64,000 bases of DNA from SHZI01 sp041396045. GTDB lineage: Bacteria; Pseudomonadota; Gammaproteobacteria; Steroidobacterales; GCA-2729495. The stretch spans positions 124,001 through 188,000 of the forward strand of contig JAWKZI010000001.1 in NCBI GenBank assembly GCA_041396045.1, read 5' to 3'. This document shows, piece by piece, positions 25,854 through 35,509 of this stretch (positions within the stretch are counted from its first letter, which is position 1; every line of letters begins with the position of its first letter). Made by a program: the position numbers and the translations under genes. Below the pieces are notes generated by a model. It saw nothing but the letters and a program-made list of their open reading frames with translations, was not told the origin of the DNA and searched no databases.

Positions 25854-26498
25854 GTGAACAGATCCCAACGTCATCCGAGCACCCGCCGCGGCACCCTGCT
25901 GGTGCTTTCAGCACCCTCAGGTGCAGGCAAGAGCACGCTGGTGCGCGAACTGCTCGCCCGCGACCCGGCCCTGCGCTTTTCCATTTCGTACACCACGCGA
26001 CCACCGCGGCCGGGCGAAACGCACGGCAAGGATTACTGCTTTGTCGATCGGATCACTTTCGAGCAGATGATCCGCGATGGTGAATTTCTGGAGCACGCTG
26101 AAGTCTTCGGCAACGGCTATGGCACCAGTCGCTCGCAGGTGGAAGCCCTGCGAGCCGATGGCCACGATGTGCTCCTGGAAATCGACTGGCAGGGTGCTCG
26201 TCAGATTCGCGCCAATGCGCCGGACTGCAAGACGGTGTTTATCCTGCCGCCATCGCTTGCGGAACTCGAACGACGATTACGCAGCCGGGCGACTGACAGC
26301 GACGACGTCATCCGTCGACGTCTGGGCCAGGCGCTCGACGATATGAGCCACTGGGCAGAGTTCGACTTCGTCGTGGTGAATGAGGCGCTGGAAGAAGCGG
26401 TTGCCGGCCTGCTGGCCGTGTTGCAGGGCCACGCCGCAGCGTATTCCGCCACAGCGCCCGCTGTAGCGGCCCGGGCCCGGGAACTGCTGACGCACTGA
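25854..26498 (+). CDS. gmk: Guanylate kinase
   Basis: 214 residues from a GTG start (MNRSQRHPSTRRGTLLVL). It phosphorylates GMP to GDP. The P-loop APSGAGKSTLVRELL is followed by the GMP-binding segment SISYTTRPPRPGE.HGKDYCFV, the FLEHAEVFGNGYGTS motif and DVLLEIDWQGARQI. It heads the conserved gmk-rpoZ-spoT-ridA-recG run; its normal upstream neighbour yicC is displaced by the acyl-metabolite block. Confidence 0.96.
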   Translation: MNRSQRHPSTRRGTLLVLSAPSGAGKSTLVRELLARDPALRFSISYTTRPPRPGETHGKDYCFVDRITFEQMIRDGEFLEHAEVFGNGYGTSRSQVEALRADGHDVLLEIDWQGARQIRANAPDCKTVFILPPSLAELERRLRSRATDSDDVIRRRLGQALDDMSHWAEFDFVVVNEALEEAVAGLLAVLQGHAAAYSATAPAVAARARELLTH

Positions 26499-26560
26499 AG
26501 CCGGCAGTGAATATCCGGCGGCAGCAGTCGGCCGTCCATATGGCAATTCGGCATATCCGC

Positions 26561-26590
26561 TTGCCCCCGGTCGTCGCCCGGGCCTACAGT
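26561..26590 (+). promoter_or_regulatory. Candidate rpoZ-spoT promoter
   Basis: TTGCCC (26561-26566) and TACAGT (26585-26590) are separated by 18 bp, about 33 bp upstream of the rpoZ ATG. Both hexamers are imperfect, so support is weak. Confidence 0.3.
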
Positions 26591-26622
26591 GCTCACCCCG
26601 TATCCAGTCGAGTACCTGATTC

Positions 26623-26919
26623 ATGGCCCGCATCACCGTTGAAGACTGCACGAACAACATCCCCAACCTGTTTGAACTGGTGATGGTTGCCGCAAAGCGT
26701 GCTCGCCGCGTTGCCAATGGCGCGGAACCGCTGGTGGAGCGGGAGAACGACAAACCCACGGTTGTCGCGCTGCGGGAAATTGCCGCCGGCCTGGTAACAC
26801 GCGATGTGCTGGATGAAGCCGACCAGACGCCTGAAGATCTGATGGCGCGCGAGCAGGCTGAAGCACTGCTGAATCCCCCGATTCGTCTGGACCGCCTGGA
26901 CGACGACCTGCTCGACTGA
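26623..26919 (+). CDS. rpoZ: RNA polymerase omega subunit
   Basis: 98 residues, starting MARITVEDCTNNIPNLFELVMVAAKRARRVANGAEP. The conserved N-terminal block that contacts the beta' subunit, including the RARR patch and the ALREIAAGL helix, is complete. Omega assists polymerase assembly and forms part of a ppGpp-binding site, in keeping with its position just before spoT (46 bp). Confidence 0.97.
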   Translation: MARITVEDCTNNIPNLFELVMVAAKRARRVANGAEPLVERENDKPTVVALREIAAGLVTRDVLDEADQTPEDLMAREQAEALLNPPIRLDRLDDDLLD

Positions 26920-26964
26920 TTGAGCTACCGGCCCGCGCGTGTTGGATCCGACTAGAATCGGGGT

Positions 26965-29118
26965 ATGGATTATGCCTCGGTCATTCTGAAACGCCTGCCG
27001 ATGGCCCGTCGCAATACCGGGCTGAGCGGGCTGCTGCATAAAGTCGACTATCTGCCCAGACAGCAGCTGTCGATCATCGCCGACGCGTACAGCCTGGCCG
27101 CCGATGCGCATGAAGGGCAGAAGCGACTGTCGGGTGATCCCTATATCAGCCATCCGCTGGCGGTCGCCGGCATCCTCGCCGACCTGCGCCTAGACTACGA
27201 AACGATAGCGGCCGCGCTGATGCACGACGTGATCGAAGATACTCCGACGGCGAAGCAGGACATTGCCACGCGGTTCGGCACGGAGATCGCGGCGCTGGTA
27301 GACGGCGTAAGCAAACTCGAAAAGCTGAACTTCAGCAGCCGTTCCGAGCTGCAGGTGGCGAGCTTCCGCAAGATGATGCTGGCCATGGTCCAGGACATCC
27401 GCGTGATTCTCGTGAAGCTTGCCGATCGCCTGCACAACATGCAGACACTCGACTTCATGCCGGACGAAAAGCAGCGGCGCATCGCCCGTGAAACGCTGGA
27501 GATCTATGCGCCGATCGCCAATCGCCTTGGTATCAACTCGATAAAGTCCGAGCTCGAGAATCTGGGCTTTCGCTACGCGTATCCATTCCGGTTTCGGGTG
27601 CTCGACAAGGCGGTACGTCAAGCCGAGGGCAACCAGCGGCAACTTGTGAAGCGCATTTCCGAGCGCCTGAACACCGCTATTGATCAGGCAGGGCTGAACG
27701 CCACGGTTACCGGGCGCAAGAAGCACCTCTACAGCATCTACCGGAAGATGGACGTGAAGAAGCGTTCACTGGCCGACATTGCGGATGTATTTGGCTTTCG
27801 GGTGGTGGTTGATTCGGTAGACGATTGCTACCGGACACTGGGCCTGGTTCACCAGCTCTACAAGCCCATGCCCGGCCGCTTCAAGGATTACATCGCGATT
27901 CCACGCATCAACGGCTATCAGTCCTTGCACACCAGCCTCTTCGGGCCGAACGGCATGCCGATCGAGGTACAGATCCGCACGGCAGAGATGGATCGCATCG
28001 CCGAACGCGGCGTTGCCGCCCATTGGCAATACAAGGATACCGACAAGGAACTGCCCACGCCCCAGGTACGGGCACGAAAGTGGCTGGCGAGCATCACCGA
28101 GATGCAGACCACGGCGAACTCCGAGGAGTTCATGGAACACGTCAAGGTCGATCTGTTCCCCGACGCTGTGTACGTGTTCACGCCCAAGGGAGAAATTCTG
28201 CGCCTGCCACGTGGCGCCACCTGCGTGGACTTTGCCTACGCTGTACATACTGACGTGGGCAACCGGTGCGTGGCGGCCAAGATCGATCGTCGGCTGGTGC
28301 CATTGCGAACCCAGCTGGAGAATGGGCAGACCGTCGAGGTGATCACCGCCAAGAGTGCCCACCCGAATCCGACCTGGGTGAACTTTGTAGCCACCGCAAA
28401 GGCGCGGGCAGCGATTCGCCAGTACCTGAAGAACCTGCGCCAGTCAGAAGCGCTCGATCTGGGCAAGCGTCTGCTGGATCAGGCCTTGCGCGACTTCAAA
28501 AAACCGCTGAGGAAGATCAAAAGCGACAGGATGAAGGCACTGCTTGAGGAATTCAGCCTGGCCAGCACCAGTGAACTGTACGAACAGATCGGCCTTGGTC
28601 AGCGCCTGGCCCCGCTGGTTGCCAAAGCGCTGCTCCAGGAACCCGGCGCGACCGATGGCGAGCCGGGCAAGCCAACGCCGATCGCGATTGCCGGTACCGA
28701 GGGACTGGTGGTGACCTACGCACGCTGCTGTCACCCGATTCCAGGCGACGACATCATGGGTTATCTCAGCGCCGGACGGGGCGTCGTTATTCATCGCAAT
28801 ATTTGCGGGAATCTTGCCGAGTTCCGCAAGCAGCCCAACAAGTGGCTCGCCGTAAGCTGGCAGACAGGCATCGAGCGTGAATTTTCTGCAGAGCTTCGGC
28901 TTGATGTGGAAAATCGACCGGGCGTGCTGGCCGAGGTCGCCTCCAGGATTGGTGACGCCGGCTCGAACATCGAGCAGGTCTCCATCGACGAGGACAAGGA
29001 TGACGCCGCCACCATGCTGTTATCCATTCTGGTCAGCGATCGCCGCCAGCTCGCCAATGTGATCCGCGACCTGCGCCACATGAAGGTGGTGAAGAAGTTG
29101 AGTCGAACCTGCGCCTGA
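26965..29118 (+). CDS. spoT: Bifunctional (p)ppGpp synthetase/hydrolase
   Basis: 717 residues. An HD hydrolase domain (HPLAVAGILADL and LMHDVIEDT, about 50-90) is followed by the synthetase domain with RFKDYIAIPRINGYQSLHTSLFG and EVQIRT. The RFKD motif is the form found in bifunctional enzymes, so both activities are probably present. Then come a TGS domain (DAVYVFTPKGEILRLPRGAT), a helical/zinc-finger region with ARCCHPIPGDDI, and a C-terminal ACT domain (RLDVENRPGVLAEVASRIGDAGSNIEQVS). It controls the stringent response. Confidence 0.96.
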   Translation: MDYASVILKRLPMARRNTGLSGLLHKVDYLPRQQLSIIADAYSLAADAHEGQKRLSGDPYISHPLAVAGILADLRLDYETIAAALMHDVIEDTPTAKQDIATRFGTEIAALVDGVSKLEKLNFSSRSELQVASFRKMMLAMVQDIRVILVKLADRLHNMQTLDFMPDEKQRRIARETLEIYAPIANRLGINSIKSELENLGFRYAYPFRFRVLDKAVRQAEGNQRQLVKRISERLNTAIDQAGLNATVTGRKKHLYSIYRKMDVKKRSLADIADVFGFRVVVDSVDDCYRTLGLVHQLYKPMPGRFKDYIAIPRINGYQSLHTSLFGPNGMPIEVQIRTAEMDRIAERGVAAHWQYKDTDKELPTPQVRARKWLASITEMQTTANSEEFMEHVKVDLFPDAVYVFTPKGEILRLPRGATCVDFAYAVHTDVGNRCVAAKIDRRLVPLRTQLENGQTVEVITAKSAHPNPTWVNFVATAKARAAIRQYLKNLRQSEALDLGKRLLDQALRDFKKPLRKIKSDRMKALLEEFSLASTSELYEQIGLGQRLAPLVAKALLQEPGATDGEPGKPTPIAIAGTEGLVVTYARCCHPIPGDDIMGYLSAGRGVVIHRNICGNLAEFRKQPNKWLAVSWQTGIEREFSAELRLDVENRPGVLAEVASRIGDAGSNIEQVSIDEDKDDAATMLLSILVSDRRQLANVIRDLRHMKVVKKLSRTCA

Positions 29119-29149
29119 GTGCGCACCGCCAGCAGAGGATGTCTACGTC

Positions 29150-29527
29150 TTGAAGAAAACCATACATACACACGACGCTCCCGCCGCCATTGGCACCTAT
29201 TCCCAGGGCATCAGCGCTGGTGGCGCGATCTGGCTGTCGGGCCAGCTCCCGATTGACCCCGCCAGCGGTGAGCTGCTCACCGGCGATATGCGCGAACAGG
29301 TCAGACAGGTGTTCCGGAATCTGGCAGCGGTTGCCGCCGCAGCCGGATCGTCGCTGGATCATGCGGTGAAGGTGGGCGTATTCCTCACCGATCTGGGAAA
29401 TTTCACCATCGTCAATGAGGTAATGGCCGAGTTTTTCACTGCACCCTATCCGGCGCGGGCAGCTATCGGCGTTGCGTCCCTGCCGCGCGGCGCGGCTGTA
29501 GAGGCGGATGCGGTGCTCGTGCCCTGA
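29150..29527 (+). CDS. ridA: RidA family enamine/imine deaminase
   Basis: 125 residues from a TTG start (MKKTIHTHDAPAAIGTYSQGI), with AGAGGA about ten bases upstream. It hydrolyses reactive 2-aminoacrylate and related enamines. The YjgF/RidA signature is present: IGTYSQGI at the N-terminus, FRNLAAVAAAAGSSLDHAVKVGVFL, and PYPARAAIGVASLPRGAAVEADAV with the active-site arginine. It follows spoT by about 30 bp, as in related genomes. Confidence 0.95.
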   Translation: MKKTIHTHDAPAAIGTYSQGISAGGAIWLSGQLPIDPASGELLTGDMREQVRQVFRNLAAVAAAAGSSLDHAVKVGVFLTDLGNFTIVNEVMAEFFTAPYPARAAIGVASLPRGAAVEADAVLVP

Positions 29528-29559
29528 CTTCTGCGGATTCTCTCAAGACGCTGCGCGGG

Positions 29560-31695
29560 GTGGGGCCCGCAATCGCCGAGCGACTGGCGCGGCTCAATGT
29601 CACGCGACCTGTGGATCTGCTGTTTCTGCTGCCCCAGCGCTACGAAGACCGCACGCAACTGGCGCCACTGGGTTCACTGCGTCCCGGGCGGCGGGTGGTG
29701 GTGGAGGGCGATATCGCATTGGCCGATGTCAGCTACCGTCGGCGGCGCAGCCTGCTGGTGCGCCTGACCGACGGCACCGGTCAGCTCACCTTGCGCTTCT
29801 TTCACTTCTCCCGCGCCCAGCAGCAGAACCTGGTGGTAGGCGCCCGCGTGCGGTGCTACGGCGAGGTGCGGCCAGGCCCCCTCGGTCCGGAAATGGTGCA
29901 CCCGGAATATCGGGTACTGGCTGCGAACATGGACGTTCCACTGGAAGACCGGCTCACTCCGGTGTACCCGACTGTCGAGGGCCTGACGCAGTTTCGGCTG
30001 CGCGATCTGACGAAGCAGGCACTGGACAGATTGCTGCCTCAATTGAGTGATGTACTCGCAGGCGCTGCGGTCGGGGAGTTGGCCAATGATCTGGCCGCTG
30101 ATGTAGTTGGAGGCCTGTCATTGCCGCTACCTTCATTGGCAGACGCGCTTCAGTATGTACATCGACCGCCGTCCGGCGCCGATCTGGGTCTGCTGAGCGC
30201 AGGCATGCATCCGTGTCAGCGGCGTCTGGCGCTGGAAGAACTGCTGGCCCACCACCTTGCCCTGCGACTGATTCGGGATCGTGCCCGTACTGAGGTCGCC
30301 ATCCCGTTGCCGGCTGCAGCCGCCGGTGCCATGCGCCTGCGCAAAAGGTTTCTGGACAGCCTGGGTTTCGAGCTCACCAAAGGCCAACGGGATGCACTGG
30401 CAGATATCGACGCCGATCTTGCCAATGGCTGCCCGATGATGCGCCTGGTGCAGGGCGATGTCGGCTGCGGGAAGACCGTGGTCGCCGCCGCTGCTGCCTT
30501 GCTGGCCGTCGCCCATGGACAACAGGTCGCGATCATGGCCCCTACTGAGTTGCTGGCCAAACAGCATCGCGACAGCTTCAGTCGCTGGTTGCAGCCACTG
30601 GGTATCTCAATGGCATGGTTGTCCGGCAGCCTCAAATCGGGTGCCCGGCAACAGTGTTATGCCGCTATTGCCGACGGCAGCGCCCAGGTGATCGTGGGTA
30701 CCCATGCCCTGTTTCAGGAAGGGCTGCACTATCACAATCTTGCCCTGGTGATCGTCGACGAACAGCATCGCTTTGGCGTCCACCAGCGACTGAAACTGAT
30801 GGACAAGGGGGCGGGCGGCGAAGGTGCAAGTTCGTTAAAACCCCATCAGCTCGTGATGACGGCCACACCGAGTCCGCGCACGCTGGCCATGACACTGTAT
30901 GCAGATCTGGACAGCTCGGTGATTCGCGAACTCCCGCCGGGCCGCGAACCTGTTGCCACGGTGGCGCTGCCTGATCGACGCCGCCCGGAAGTCGTTGCCC
31001 GGGTGCGTGCGGCCTGCAGGGCCGGTGCGCGGGTGTACTGGGTTTGCCCGCTCATCGAAGAATCGGAATATCTGGAGTCGGAAGCGGCCGAACCCACGGC
31101 CGCCGCGCTCGCCGAAGCCTTGCCGGATATTCGCGTTGGCCTGGTGCATGGCCGCATGACAGCGGCGGACAAAGACCGTGTGATGGGAGCATTTACGACC
31201 GGCAAATTGCAGTTGCTGGTGGCAACCACGGTGATTGAGGTCGGCGTGGACGTGCCGGAAGCCAGCCTGATGATCATCGAGAATGCCGAGCGACTGGGCC
31301 TTTCCCAATTGCACCAGTTGCGCGGTCGGGTGGGCCGTGGCCGCACGACCAGCACCTGCCTGTTGCTTTATCGGAGCCCCCTCGCGCCGATCGCCAGGGC
31401 GCGACTGGATGTACTGCGGTCCACCAATGATGGTTTTGTGGTGGCCCAGCGCGATCTGGAATTGCGGGGGCCCGGTGAGGTGTTGGGGACGCGTCAGACC
31501 GGCCTCATGCAACTGCGCGTTGCCGACCTGGTGCGCGATGCGGACCTGATGCCGCTGGTACAGAAGCTCGCTGTACAAATGGGAGACAGGGTGGCCGGCA
31601 AGAAGGTCAGCGCGCTGACCAGCGATCTGTCTGTGGCAGGAATCGAGTTGATGAACCGCTGGACCGGCACTGCCAGCCGTTTCGGCGATGTCTGA
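29560..31695 (+). CDS. recG: ATP-dependent DNA helicase RecG
   Basis: 711 residues from GTG 29560, but the true N-terminus is probably longer. The preceding in-frame codons (LTSADSLKTLRG) match the start of the RecG wedge domain, and the only upstream start would be a CTG at 29524, or a base is missing. Features: OB-fold wedge, Walker A GDVGCGKTVVAAA, Walker B VIVDEQHRFG, MTATPSPRTLAMT, and helicase motifs QLHQLRGRVGRG, then the TRG motif region. It remodels stalled replication forks and branch-migrates Holliday junctions. It follows ridA closely. Confidence 0.94.
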   Translation: MGPAIAERLARLNVTRPVDLLFLLPQRYEDRTQLAPLGSLRPGRRVVVEGDIALADVSYRRRRSLLVRLTDGTGQLTLRFFHFSRAQQQNLVVGARVRCYGEVRPGPLGPEMVHPEYRVLAANMDVPLEDRLTPVYPTVEGLTQFRLRDLTKQALDRLLPQLSDVLAGAAVGELANDLAADVVGGLSLPLPSLADALQYVHRPPSGADLGLLSAGMHPCQRRLALEELLAHHLALRLIRDRARTEVAIPLPAAAAGAMRLRKRFLDSLGFELTKGQRDALADIDADLANGCPMMRLVQGDVGCGKTVVAAAAALLAVAHGQQVAIMAPTELLAKQHRDSFSRWLQPLGISMAWLSGSLKSGARQQCYAAIADGSAQVIVGTHALFQEGLHYHNLALVIVDEQHRFGVHQRLKLMDKGAGGEGASSLKPHQLVMTATPSPRTLAMTLYADLDSSVIRELPPGREPVATVALPDRRRPEVVARVRAACRAGARVYWVCPLIEESEYLESEAAEPTAAALAEALPDIRVGLVHGRMTAADKDRVMGAFTTGKLQLLVATTVIEVGVDVPEASLMIIENAERLGLSQLHQLRGRVGRGRTTSTCLLLYRSPLAPIARARLDVLRSTNDGFVVAQRDLELRGPGEVLGTRQTGLMQLRVADLVRDADLMPLVQKLAVQMGDRVAGKKVSALTSDLSVAGIELMNRWTGTASRFGDV

Positions 31696-31761
31696 CCATG
31701 ACCCTGTGGCCAACAATCACCAACCGTGGCCTGCACACCGGGGTCGGCTAGACTTGATGCA

Positions 31762-32673
31762 ATGACCAGCGATACTACGCATGGGCTCCAACGCCTGGGC
31801 CGGGAGCTCGCCGGGCAGGCGAGCCAATACGCCCAACTCATGCGGCTCGACCGGCCGGTGGGTATCTGGCTGCTGCTGTGGCCGACACTGTGGGGCCTGT
31901 GGATTGCCGGCAGTGGCAAGCCGGATCCAGTGAATTTTCTGGTCTTCGTAGCTGGCGTCATCGTCATGCGCTCGGCCGGTTGCGTCATCAACGACTACGC
32001 CGACCGGCGCTTCGACGGGGCCGTGGCCCGTACCGCAGATCGACCGCTGGCCGCCGGCAGGGTCGCACCGGTGGAAGCGCTGGCGCTGTTTGCCGTACTG
32101 GGCCTGGTTGCACTGGCACTGCTGATAATGCTGAATCCGCTGGCGCGCATGCTGGCAGTGGTCGGTGCGCTGCTGGCGGTGATCTATCCGTTCGCCAAAC
32201 GCTGGCTGTCGGCACCGCAGTTCATTCTTGGCGCGGCATTCGGCTGGGGCGTCCCGATGGCATTCGCTGCCGAAACCGGTGCGCTACCGCGACTTGCCTG
32301 GCTGCTGTGGCTGGACGTTGTGGTGTGGGCGGTGATCTACGACACGATGTATGCGATGGCCGACCGTGACGAGGACCTGCGCATCGGCATCCGATCAACC
32401 GCGATACTGTTTGGCACTGCAGATTTGTTCATCATCTTCCTGCTGCAGATTGCGCTGATTGTGGGTTTGTTGCTGGCCGGTGCCGAAGCCCATCTCGGCG
32501 GCTGGTACCAGGCTGGTGTCTGCGTCGCTGCCCTGTTGCTCGCCAGTCAACTCTGGCAGATCAGGCATCGTGAGCCAGGCGCATGCTTCCGGGCGTTTCT
32601 GGCCAACCAGTATGTCGGTGCGGCGATCTTCGCTGGCATTGTTTTGGACTACACCTTCAGAACGATTGGCTAG
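31762..32673 (+). CDS. ubiA: 4-hydroxybenzoate octaprenyltransferase
   Basis: 303 residues from ATG 31762 (MTSDTTHGLQRLG). An integral membrane prenyltransferase of ubiquinone synthesis. The two Asp-rich motifs that bind prenyl diphosphate through Mg are present: NDYADRRFDGAVARTADRPL and DTMYAMADRDEDLRIGI. Eight or nine hydrophobic helices. Its end lies ten bases from the end of convergent comF, with no clear terminator between. Confidence 0.95.
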   Translation: MTSDTTHGLQRLGRELAGQASQYAQLMRLDRPVGIWLLLWPTLWGLWIAGSGKPDPVNFLVFVAGVIVMRSAGCVINDYADRRFDGAVARTADRPLAAGRVAPVEALALFAVLGLVALALLIMLNPLARMLAVVGALLAVIYPFAKRWLSAPQFILGAAFGWGVPMAFAAETGALPRLAWLLWLDVVVWAVIYDTMYAMADRDEDLRIGIRSTAILFGTADLFIIFLLQIALIVGLLLAGAEAHLGGWYQAGVCVAALLLASQLWQIRHREPGACFRAFLANQYVGAAIFAGIVLDYTFRTIG

Positions 32674-32683
32674 GCAGAACCGG

Positions 32684-33418
32684 CTACCCGGGTGGCGGGG
32701 TGCGTGCGACGGTCCAGAAGCTGATTTCCACAGCACCTGCCGCCCTGAACAGGCTGGCTACTGCCAGGCCAGTTGCGCCGGTAGTCAACACATCGTCTAC
32801 CACCAGGACGTGCCGAAAGCAGGCTTCGAGTGCTTTGTTGCGCAGACCGAAAGCATCACGCAGGTTGACACGACGCGCCTCGGCGGACAGGCCGGACTGC
32901 TCGGGTGTAGACCTCAGTCGTCGGCAAAGGTCGGTGCGCAGTGGCCACCCGCGTGCCTCGCACAGGGCCCGCGCGATCTCTTCCGCCTGATTGAAGCCAC
33001 GCCCCGACTCCCGCCGCCAGTGAAGTGGCACTGGCACTACCGCATCCGGCACCACCCCGGGTGCAGGTAAGCGCAGGGCCATCAGCTCACCCAGTGCCCT
33101 GGCAACCGGTATCCGACGACCAAACTTGGCCTGCGCCACGAGGCGATCCACCGGATATTCATACGAGAGTGCCGACAGCGCGTGCAACTGCGGGTTGGTA
33201 GCTACAGCTGCCGCCGCTTTCGGACCAGATCCCGGTGAAATCGTGGCTGGCGATGCGGCTGGCCACGGCAGAGCGATGCCCGCGTCATCCAGCCAGGGCA
33301 GGTCGGCCAGGCACCCCGGGCACGCCGGCCGGTGGCTGCCCGCCACAGTCTGGCCGCACAGTACACAGCGAGGCGTGAAAACGAGATCGAGGATCTCGTC
33401 AACTCGAACCCAACTCAC
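32684..33418 (-). CDS. comF: ComF family phosphoribosyltransferase-like protein
   Basis: About 244 residues from GTG 33418 (MSWVRVDEILDLVFTPRCVLCG); an earlier GTG at 33457 has no ribosome-binding site. A zinc finger of CVLCG and CPGC near the N-terminus precedes a type-I PRTase domain with the PRPP loop HVLVVDDVLTTGATG, plus VPVPLHWRRESGRGFNQA and NLRDAF. ComF/GntX proteins assist DNA uptake or gluconate use in different bacteria; here a competence role would fit with the type IV pilus genes but is not shown. Divergent from bioB. Confidence 0.92.
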   Translation of the reverse strand: MSWVRVDEILDLVFTPRCVLCGQTVAGSHRPACPGCLADLPWLDDAGIALPWPAASPATISPGSGPKAAAAVATNPQLHALSALSYEYPVDRLVAQAKFGRRIPVARALGELMALRLPAPGVVPDAVVPVPLHWRRESGRGFNQAEEIARALCEARGWPLRTDLCRRLRSTPEQSGLSAEARRVNLRDAFGLRNKALEACFRHVLVVDDVLTTGATGLAVASLFRAAGAVEISFWTVARTPPPG

Positions 33419-33509
33419 AAGTTGACAGCTTCCGGGACCATTCCGATACTGCTCCACGATTTAGCACGGTCGATGCTCGGCCGTCCGGCCACAAAACCAG
33501 GCACTTTCC

Positions 33510-34553
33510 ATGGAAATTAGCGACTTGGCTCATCAGAGTTCCCCCGACGCGGCCCAAACACTTGTGAACCAGCCACTCGCGAGCCTGCCATCTGCCGGCG
33601 GGCCTCGTACGGATTGGAGTCGGGCCGAGGTGGCGCAGTTGTTCGAACTGCCCCTCTATGAACTGCTGTACCGCGCCCACCAGATTCATCGCCAGCACTT
33701 CGATCCAGCAGAAGTTCAGATCAGCACCCTGATGAGCATCAAGACCGGCGGCTGCCCGGAAGACTGCAGTTATTGCCCCCAGAGCGTCCACTTCGACACC
33801 GGCCTGACTCCAGAGGCACTGGCACCGTTGCCGGCCGTGCTTGAGGCTGCACGCGCCGCCTGGGACCGCGGCGCGACCCGCTTCTGCATGGGCGCCGCTT
33901 ACCGCAACCCCAAGCCGAGCCAGATCGGCCGGATCGCCGAGATGATCAGTGGCGTGCGTGAACTTGGCCTGGAAACCTGCGCGACGCTGGGCATGCTCAC
34001 CCGACAGCAGGCAGACACGCTGAAGGAAGCCGGACTCGACTACTACAACCACAATCTGGACACCTCCGAGACGTTTTATCCGCAGGTCATCACGACCCGC
34101 ACCTACGGCGACCGGCTGAACACGCTCAAGCACGTGCGCGACGCCGGACTCAAGGTGTGCTGTGGCGGCATCCTTGGCCTGGGTGAAGGCGACCAGGACC
34201 GCATCGACTTGCTACACACGCTCGCGACGCTGCCCGTTCATCCGGAAAGCGTGCCGGTAAACCAGCTTGTGCAGGTTGAGGGGACCGCGCTGAACGGACA
34301 AGCCGCGCTGGATCCGTTGACCTTTGTGCGCGTCATCGCGGTTGCGCGGATTCTGATGCAGGCGTCCAGGGTACGACTGTCGGCCGGCCGCACGGATATG
34401 AGCGATGAGTTGCAGGCGATGTGCTTTTTCGCAGGTGCCAATTCAATTTTCTATGGCGAGCAGTTGCTGACCACGCCGAATCCGGCCGCCGACAGCGATC
34501 TGAAGCTGCTGGCGCGACTCGGGCTGCGCCCGGCTGCTGCGGACACGGCGTGA
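33510..34553 (+). CDS. bioB: Biotin synthase
   Basis: 347 residues. A radical SAM enzyme that inserts sulfur into dethiobiotin. The CxxxCxxC cluster motif appears as GGCPEDCSYCPQS, and the second cluster ligands are conserved (ETCATLGML, YNHNLDTSETFY, GLKVCCGGILGLGE, with the arginine in SAGRTDM). The stop overlaps the start of bioC. No BirA operator resembling the consensus was seen upstream. The rest of the biotin genes (bioF, bioD, bioA) are not in the window. Confidence 0.97.
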   Translation: MEISDLAHQSSPDAAQTLVNQPLASLPSAGGPRTDWSRAEVAQLFELPLYELLYRAHQIHRQHFDPAEVQISTLMSIKTGGCPEDCSYCPQSVHFDTGLTPEALAPLPAVLEAARAAWDRGATRFCMGAAYRNPKPSQIGRIAEMISGVRELGLETCATLGMLTRQQADTLKEAGLDYYNHNLDTSETFYPQVITTRTYGDRLNTLKHVRDAGLKVCCGGILGLGEGDQDRIDLLHTLATLPVHPESVPVNQLVQVEGTALNGQAALDPLTFVRVIAVARILMQASRVRLSAGRTDMSDELQAMCFFAGANSIFYGEQLLTTPNPAADSDLKLLARLGLRPAAADTA

Positions 34554-35458
34554 CCGACCCCGAAAATCCGGTCATCGATATCGCCAAGGTGCAGCGGTCC
34601 TTCACGCGGGCTGCGCACTGCTATGACGACGCCGACGCACTGCAGACGGAAGTCCGCGACCGCCTGCTCGAACGGCTGGAACTGGTGTTGCTGCGCCCCG
34701 CCCGGGTACTGGATCTGGGGTCCGGTACCGGCAAGGCATTACCGGCGCTGGCCGCTCGCTACCCGGATGCGGAGATTATTGGAGTGGATCTGACGCCGGA
34801 CATGCTGCAGGTTGCTGCAACGCGCATCGATACACCGCGTCTGGTCTGTGGCGATGCTGCCCGGCTGCCCTTTGCCGACCAGAGCTTCGATCTGGTGTTC
34901 TCCAACCTCGCGATCCACTGGAGTCCATCGCTGGATGCGGTACTCAGGGAAGTGCGGCGGGTGATGCGGCATCCCGGCCTGTTCACCTTTACGACTCCAG
35001 GGCCGAATGCCTACCGTGAATTGCGGGATGCCTGGCGTACAGTCGATGACTTGCCGCACGTGATGCCGTTCCCGGAAATGCGCGCCCTGGGCGACGGGAT
35101 GGTACGAGCCGGCCTTGTGGAACCCGTGCTGGATACCGAAACATTGACTTTGACTTACCGTAATTTCGCCGATCTGATCCGCGATTTACGCGCCACCGGC
35201 ACCACCAACGCCACTCACGGGCGGCCATCCGGGCTCACAGGTCGCCAGCACTGGGCACAGTTGACGTCAGCATACGAAGCGGCGCGCGCCAGCGACGGAC
35301 TGCTGCCAGCCACCGTGGAAATCGTCTTTGGTCAGGCCTGGATGCCTGATCCTGCATCACGCGCTGCCACGCATCGTATGGGAATGAACGCCAGCAGCGA
35401 CGAAATCAGCGTGCCCCTCGATATTCTCACGCATCGTCCGCCGCGACATTCCGGCTAG
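34550..35458 (+). CDS. bioC: Malonyl-ACP O-methyltransferase
   Basis: 302 residues from a GTG start at 34550 overlapping the bioB stop by four bases (GTGA). A class I SAM methyltransferase: the N-terminal VQRSFTRAAHCYDDADALQTEVRDRLLERL is the BioC signature, followed by VLDLGSGTG, IIGVDLTPDML, and DLVFSNLAIHWSPSLDAVLREVRRVM. It methylates malonyl-ACP so that the fatty acid pathway can build the pimeloyl chain of biotin. A short hairpin (AACACCAC/GTGGCGTT, one mismatch) follows at about 35472-35490. Confidence 0.93.
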   Translation: MTDPENPVIDIAKVQRSFTRAAHCYDDADALQTEVRDRLLERLELVLLRPARVLDLGSGTGKALPALAARYPDAEIIGVDLTPDMLQVAATRIDTPRLVCGDAARLPFADQSFDLVFSNLAIHWSPSLDAVLREVRRVMRHPGLFTFTTPGPNAYRELRDAWRTVDDLPHVMPFPEMRALGDGMVRAGLVEPVLDTETLTLTYRNFADLIRDLRATGTTNATHGRPSGLTGRQHWAQLTSAYEAARASDGLLPATVEIVFGQAWMPDPASRAATHRMGMNASSDEISVPLDILTHRPPRHSG

Positions 35459-35509
35459 TCCTCCTCCGTAAACACCACGTTGTGGCGTTCCGGCTAGCGC
35501 CCGCAGGTG

